DNA of 34,588 nt, from the NCBI GenBank assembly GCA_021795575.1, contig JAJYPH010000015.1, positions 1-34,588 of the forward strand, written 5' to 3'. A program made the translations under genes and the position numbers. The notes beneath the pieces are model-generated. The model worked only from the letters and a program-made list of their open reading frames with translations, did not search any database and was not told where the DNA came from. Positions 30,332-34,588 of this stretch are shown in pieces (positions within the stretch are counted from its first letter, which is position 1; each line of letters opens with the position of its first letter). The stretch comes from Bacillota bacterium (lineage in GTDB: Bacteria; Bacillota; Sulfobacillia; Sulfobacillales; JAIMBI01).

Positions 30332-31069
30332 CTACAGGGTCCGCCGCATGAGGCTGAAGGACTGGCCGGTGGGACCAGGCTCCGGGTGCGTGGCCAGGAA
30401 CAGGGCCAAGGGGACCACGTCGTCGGGCTGCTTTAGCCACTCGCTCTCCATGGAAAACACACTGCTCGGGTCGCTGGCCGGCCTGGTCATGTGGGTGTGA
30501 ACCGGGCCGGGAATCAGTTCGTTTACGCTGATGTGGTCTGGTGCGACTTCATCGGCTAGGACACGGACGAGCATCCAGAGGCCGGCCTTCGACACCGAAT
30601 AGGCCGAGTGCGTCGCATGGCCGTGGTGCCCCAATCCCGACCCCACCATCACGATGCGGCCACCACCCCGCATTTTCAGGAGGGGAATCGCGGCCCGAGC
30701 ACAGTAGTACGCACCGAAGAGATTGGTGGTCACCACCTGCGTCCAGCGCTCGGGATCGCTCGCCTCGAGCTCCACCGGTTCGTCCCCCACCCCAGCATTG
30801 AGCACCGCGATGTCGATCCCGCCATACTCCGCCGCCACCTGCGAAAACACCGCCTTCACGCGGTCTTGGTCCGTCACGTCACACGCATAGGCGGCCGCGT
30901 CTCCCCCCGAGGACGCGATGTCCGCCACCGTCCGGGCAAGCTCGCGCGCGGACCGGGCGACGCACAGCACGACAGCTCCGGCGTCCGCGTACCCACACGC
31001 GATGGCGCGCCCAATCCCGCGGCTGGCTCCCGTCACCAGGGCCACCTGGTTGTTCATTGGTCGCGACAT
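30332..31069 (-). CDS. SDR-family oxidoreductase
   Basis: A 245-residue classical short-chain dehydrogenase: VTGASRGIG at the cofactor site, LNAGVG, the catalytic Ser region VMVGSGLG and YSVSKAG with the Tyr-x3-Lys pair. The C-terminal part (GPVHTHMTRPASD, then SLMRR instead of the usual VDGG ending) departs from FabG-like reductases, so a different, unidentified substrate is likely. AAAGGAGG lies six bases before ATG 31069. Convergent with the MFS gene; no obvious terminator in the 106 bp between them. Confidence 0.85.
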   Translation of the reverse strand: MSRPMNNQVALVTGASRGIGRAIACGYADAGAVVLCVARSARELARTVADIASSGGDAAAYACDVTDQDRVKAVFSQVAAEYGGIDIAVLNAGVGDEPVELEASDPERWTQVVTTNLFGAYYCARAAIPLLKMRGGGRIVMVGSGLGHHGHATHSAYSVSKAGLWMLVRVLADEVAPDHISVNELIPGPVHTHMTRPASDPSSVFSMESEWLKQPDDVVPLALFLATHPEPGPTGQSFSLMRRTL

Positions 31070-31190
31070 GGTGGGCCTCCTTTCCTGCCACCAGCTCCTG
31101 GCCCCAGCGTAAAGTCGCCTGCGCGCACCAGGGCGAGTCGTGCGACGGCTTGCCGCCGGCGCCCGGACCGTCCCATGGAGGCGCGGCCCA

Positions 31191-33029
31191 TCAGTCGGGT
31201 TTGGGCGCGGGCCAGTCCTCCCCCATCCAGCCGGCGTACAGGGCCTGCTGGGCCGGGGTGGGGTCCTTCACGCGACGGATCTGGTATTCGTTGGGGGGCG
31301 CGTCGCCCAGCGTGACGGGTCGACGCAGCAACTGGCCACGGCGGAACAGCGCCACCTCCACGACGTCGCCCGGCGCATGATTGATGCGCAGCCGATCGTC
31401 CAAGCTTTTCGCATCAGGGAGGCGCACGTCGTCCAGCGCCACCAGCTCGTCGTCAGGATACAGCCTGCCCGCCGCCGGCCCGGGGTCGTAGGCGACCCGC
31501 ACCAAGAGGCGGTTTTCCTGCGATCGGGTCTCAATGCCCAGCCACGCCATCGGCGGGTCGGACACGGGCGGCTCCCCCGGCTTTGAGGACTGGTCCTCAG
31601 GATCTTGTTGGTGCAAGTCTTCGTTTTTGGTCACCCGGTCGACCGTGAGCCCAGCGTCGGCCAGCCACTCGTCCAGCGGCAGCTCGTCCACGCCTTCGAT
31701 GTAGCGGCCAAAAAACTCGGCCAGCGACCCGCCGGCCACTTCCTCGGCCGTCTCTTGATACACCGGCTCGGGAAACCCGTGGCCATGACGGCCATAGCGT
31801 TCGAACAGCAGGCGCAGCACGTCATCCAGCGACCGCGTGCCCTTCGTGCGGCGGCGAATCTCCAAATCCAGCGCCAAACCCACCAGGGAGCCTTTCAGGT
31901 AGTAGGAGATGCGGCGGTTGGGCTTGTCGGCGTCCCGACCGTATTCGCCGAGCCAGGTGTCGAACGAGGAACGTGCGAGTGACATCACGTGGCGGCCCGG
32001 TTGGCGCTCGTATGCCTTCAAATCGTTGGCCACTTCTTCGAGGTAGTCCTTGACGGTGTAGAGCCCCGCGCGCCGCAGGGACAGCAGCGCGAAGTAATCG
32101 GTAAAGCCCTCCATGGCCCACAAGAGGTGCGTGTAAACCTCCTGGGAGTAGTCAAACGGCCCCAGCATGTCTGGGTGGATGCGCTTGACGTTCCACAGGT
32201 GGAAAAACTCGTGGGCAATCAGGTAAAGCGACCGCCGGTAGCGCTTCCAGGGCTTGAAGCCGTTGCGGTCAAACCCGCAGGTGGTGGAATTGAGATGCTC
32301 CAATCCTCCAGTGCCCCGGGCGGCAATGTGAAAGATAAACGTGTAGTCCCGATACGGCAGGCCGCCAAACATGGCCGCCTGGGTTTCCACGATGGTGCGG
32401 GTGTCGGCCACCAGCTTTTCATCGTCCTGGTTGCCCGTGCCCCAAATGGCGACCGTGTGCGGCTTCTGGTCCACCGTGAACGTGTAGCGTCGGTGGGTAC
32501 CGACCTCTACGGGGGAGTCCAGCAGGATGTCAAAGTTGGGCGCGCTAAAATGCAGGGGGTCCGCTGGGTCGCCGGGGAGCCCGGTGGAAGCATACCACCC
32601 GGCCGGCGCCCTGACATGAATGTCCACCGGAAGCTCCTGACGCTGGTCGAGGCAGAAAAACAAATTCGCGCCATTCCAATAGGCATGGGTGTCGTCCAGG
32701 TGGCTGCTGCTGGTACCCAGCTCGAAGGCGTACACCGAGTACCGTACCGACGCGCCACTCGTGGGCGTGTCAAATGTCCAGGTGTTCTTGGTCGTCTTCT
32801 TAATGGCGAGCGCCTCGGCGTGCGCGTCAAACGCGGCCACGTCAAACACGTGGCGGGAATAGTCGGCCACCTCATAAGATCCCGGTGTCCACACCGCCAT
32901 GTCCAGGCGGTGGGGGCCCGGCTCCAGATGCGCCAGGTCCAGCGTCACCTGGTACACGTGGCGGCCCGGATCCAGACAATCCACCGTATACGTGAGGCGG
33001 GGGGCGGCAGGGGCGTGCTGTTTCGGCAT
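31191..33029 (-). CDS. M61-family metallopeptidase with PDZ domain
   Basis: A 612-residue aminopeptidase-like protein. The N-terminal beta domain (1-200) is followed by the catalytic domain with GGLEHLNS (a GxxEH-type substrate motif near 241) and the zinc site [10 protein letters not shown] (H273, E274, H277); the third ligand should be the Glu in [12 protein letters not shown]-terminal PDZ domain (about 500-590, [38 protein letters not shown]) could bind peptide tails. No signal peptide is visible, so it is probably cytoplasmic. GAGGTGA precedes the ATG at 33029. It resembles the glycyl aminopeptidase group. Confidence 0.9.
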   Translation of the reverse strand: MPKQHAPAAPRLTYTVDCLDPGRHVYQVTLDLAHLEPGPHRLDMAVWTPGSYEVADYSRHVFDVAAFDAHAEALAIKKTTKNTWTFDTPTSGASVRYSVYAFELGTSSSHLDDTHAYWNGANLFFCLDQRQELPVDIHVRAPAGWYASTGLPGDPADPLHFSAPNFDILLDSPVEVGTHRRYTFTVDQKPHTVAIWGTGNQDDEKLVADTRTIVETQAAMFGGLPYRDYTFIFHIAARGTGGLEHLNSTTCGFDRNGFKPWKRYRRSLYLIAHEFFHLWNVKRIHPDMLGPFDYSQEVYTHLLWAMEGFTDYFALLSLRRAGLYTVKDYLEEVANDLKAYERQPGRHVMSLARSSFDTWLGEYGRDADKPNRRISYYLKGSLVGLALDLEIRRRTKGTRSLDDVLRLLFERYGRHGHGFPEPVYQETAEEVAGGSLAEFFGRYIEGVDELPLDEWLADAGLTVDRVTKNEDLHQQDPEDQSSKPGEPPVSDPPMAWLGIETRSQENRLLVRVAYDPGPAAGRLYPDDELVALDDVRLPDAKSLDDRLRINHAPGDVVEVALFRRGQLLRRPVTLGDAPPNEYQIRRVKDPTPAQQALYAGWMGEDWPAPKPD

Positions 33030-33186
33030 GTCTCACCTCGTGTCGACAACTTGGGATGCCGGAGGGCACCTTGGCCATCGTAGCATGACCCCGATGCGCG
33101 CTGAATTTTCGCCGGGGTGTCCCCGGCCGCGCCCCGCCGAGACATTAATCAGGTGCTCGGGCGCGAGCGAGAGGGAGGCGGTGGCG

Positions 33187-33873
33187 ATGGCGTTGGTTCC
33201 GATGGTGGTGGAGCAAAGCAGCCGGGGGGAGCGTTCGTTTGACATCTATTCACGGCTCCTGCGGGACCGGATCGTGTTTGTGACCGGGGGCATCGACGAT
33301 GACCTGGCGGGCTTGGTGGTGGCGCAGCTGCTGTTTCTCGAAAGCGAGGACCCGGACCGGGACATCAGCGTGTACATCAACTCGCCGGGGGGATCGACCA
33401 CGGGCGGGATGGCCATTTACGACACCATGCAGTACATCCGGCCTGTGGTGGCCACCGTGGGCATCGGGCTCGCGGCCAGCATGGGGTCCGTGCTGTTGGC
33501 AGCCGGCGCACCGGGCCGCCGCACCGCGCTTGCCAACAGCCGGATCATGGTGCATCAGCCGTGGGTCCCCAATCAGCTGGGCGGCAACGCGACCGACCTG
33601 GCCATTCACGTCCAGGAGCTTGCCGCCCAGCGGAGCCAACTGGCGGGACTTTTAGCCCGTCACTGTGGTCGGACCGTCCCGGAAGTGCTGGCTGAGATGG
33701 AGCACGACCGGTGGTTTGGCCCCGAGGAGGCCCAGGTCTTCGGGCTGGTGGACCACGTCATGCGGTACCGGGACGCGGACTCGGCGCAGGAACCGGCCGA
33801 CGCATCGCGAAGTGCTTCGTCCAACCCGAAGGAACCCGCGTCGTCCCGGGATCGGTCCACGCTTGAACCCTGA
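33187..33873 (+). CDS. clpP: ClpP-family serine protease
   Basis: A 228-residue ClpP peptidase, the proteolytic barrel for AAA+ unfoldases. The active site is complete: S98 in [15 protein letters not shown]123 in IMVHQPW and D174 in [34 protein letters not shown] is typical. The HQP is followed by [12 protein letters not shown] rather than the usual LGG, and there is a roughly 30-residue charged Ser-rich C-terminal tail, so it may be a secondary ClpP copy. ATG 33187 follows GGGAGG. No unfoldase gene is adjacent in the window. Confidence 0.92.
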   Translation: MALVPMVVEQSSRGERSFDIYSRLLRDRIVFVTGGIDDDLAGLVVAQLLFLESEDPDRDISVYINSPGGSTTGGMAIYDTMQYIRPVVATVGIGLAASMGSVLLAAGAPGRRTALANSRIMVHQPWVPNQLGGNATDLAIHVQELAAQRSQLAGLLARHCGRTVPEVLAEMEHDRWFGPEEAQVFGLVDHVMRYRDADSAQEPADASRSASSNPKEPASSRDRSTLEP

Positions 33874-33925
33874 GTCGTCCCGCCGGACGATGTCAGTGGC
33901 CCGAAGTGCCGAAGGAGGAGAGAGC

Positions 33926-34579
33926 ATGGGAAGCATAGGGATCTGGGGCCCGACGGAAGGTACGTCCGCATTGAGCCTGACGACGCGTCGCCGGGAGGCA
34001 CCGGTCTGGCGGCCCCGCGTGCTGCTTGGCGGCGCGCCCGGCGCCGTGCATCCCGACGCCGGGGTGGCCGACGTCGGCGGCGAGCGGTTTCTCGTCGAGC
34101 ACCGGCGGCTGGTGGAGGCCGAGGTGGCGCGCTACGCGCGGCGCGGCGGCGACCGGGACGACCTCGCAGGCGAGGCGTGGCTCGCGCTCTGGGAGGCGCG
34201 CCAGGGGTACCGGCCCACCCAGCATCGGACGGACTTGGCCCACTACGTGCAGAACCACGTGCATCGGCGGGTGCGGGCCGCCTATCTGGCGGAGGTGCGG
34301 CACCGCCATCGCCAGGCGTGGGGCGAGCCGCGGGACGCCGCCGAACGTGACGGGCAGCTCGAGGGGGTGGAAGCCCGGGTCGATTGGACCGCCGCGTGGC
34401 AGGCATTGCGACCCCAAGATCGGGCGGTACTGGCCGACTGGCTGGCGCCACTGGGGGACCCGGCCGCCCCACGGGAGTCCGCGGGCGCGCCGTCGGCCGC
34501 CGTCAAGAAGCGGCGGCAGCGCGCCCGGGCGCGGCTTCGGCACACGTTCGAGGCCGAACCTACGCCGGCGCGGAGGTAG
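33926..34579 (+). CDS. Sigma-factor-like protein
   Basis: A 217-residue protein. About 55 non-conserved residues precede a segment resembling sigma-70 region 2 (FLVEHRRLVEAEVARYARRGGDRDDLAGEAWLALWEARQGYRP, then NHVHRRVRAAYLAEVR). A region-4-like part follows, with LRPQDRAVLADWLAPLGD and a very basic AAVKKRRQRARARLRHTF tail, but without a clear helix-turn-helix recognition helix. GGAGG precedes ATG 33926, and the gene starts 52 bp after clpP. It may be a divergent ECF-type sigma factor or a phage-like sigma relative. The frame ends just before the window edge, so it is complete. Confidence 0.65.
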   Translation: MGSIGIWGPTEGTSALSLTTRRREAPVWRPRVLLGGAPGAVHPDAGVADVGGERFLVEHRRLVEAEVARYARRGGDRDDLAGEAWLALWEARQGYRPTQHRTDLAHYVQNHVHRRVRAAYLAEVRHRHRQAWGEPRDAAERDGQLEGVEARVDWTAAWQALRPQDRAVLADWLAPLGDPAAPRESAGAPSAAVKKRRQRARARLRHTFEAEPTPARR

Positions 34580-34588
34580 TGGGCGGGT

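Overview
This is a GC-rich bacterial window. Strong GGAGG-type ribosome sites, many 4-base ATGA/GTGA gene overlaps, a FabL-type enoyl reductase, a multi-membrane NarL-class sensor kinase, ATP sulfurylase and no outer-membrane genes together suggest a high-GC Bacillota-like (Sulfobacillus/Thermaerobacter-like) or similar Gram-positive organism. That placement is an inference; no rRNA or other taxonomic marker is present.

Layout. (1) 1-1720: a pair of 43-bp direct repeats and an intact IS630-family element (340-1496). (2) 1721-15708: the main point of interest, a divergently transcribed lipid/polyketide-type cluster. The minus-strand operon reads ACP, ketoreductase, GT2 glycosyltransferase, AcpS, RibB, PlsC-like acyltransferase, FabL-like enoyl reductase, and is followed by a sensor kinase and LuxR-type regulator. 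The plus-strand operon reads ABC ATPase, ABC-2 permease, FabZ/FabA-like dehydratase, a short ketosynthase lacking the active-site Cys (chain-length-factor-like), an intact ketosynthase and a small membrane protein. Together they form a dedicated type II fatty-acid/polyketide line with its own carrier-protein activation, reductive cycle, acyl transfer, glycosylation, export and signalling. The unexpected member is DHBP synthase (RibB), normally a riboflavin enzyme.

(3) 15709-18420: a decayed AbrB-like/PIN toxin-antitoxin pair whose toxin carries a 117-bp MITE-like insertion plus a nonsense codon, then a second intact IS630-family element (16941-18191) and a small membrane-protein remnant. (4) 18442-24628: housekeeping-type genes: a membrane J-domain protein, Mug-type DNA glycosylase, M24 peptidase, Bcp peroxiredoxin, endonuclease III, ATP sulfurylase, pyroglutamyl peptidase and a secreted unknown.

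(5) 24629-27455: an accessory patch with no gene in its first 560 bp, an apparently intact PIN toxin coupled to a 274-residue partner of unknown family, and a second toxin-antitoxin pair (RHH/PIN) broken by a nonsense codon, a 10-bp tandem duplication and further frameshifts. (6) 27665-30225: a drug-response cassette of TipA-like MerR regulator plus VOC protein, divergent from an MFS exporter, with a visible MerR-type promoter with a 19-bp spacer. (7) 30332-34579: an SDR oxidoreductase, M61-family PDZ peptidase, ClpP-family protease and a stand-alone sigma-like protein.
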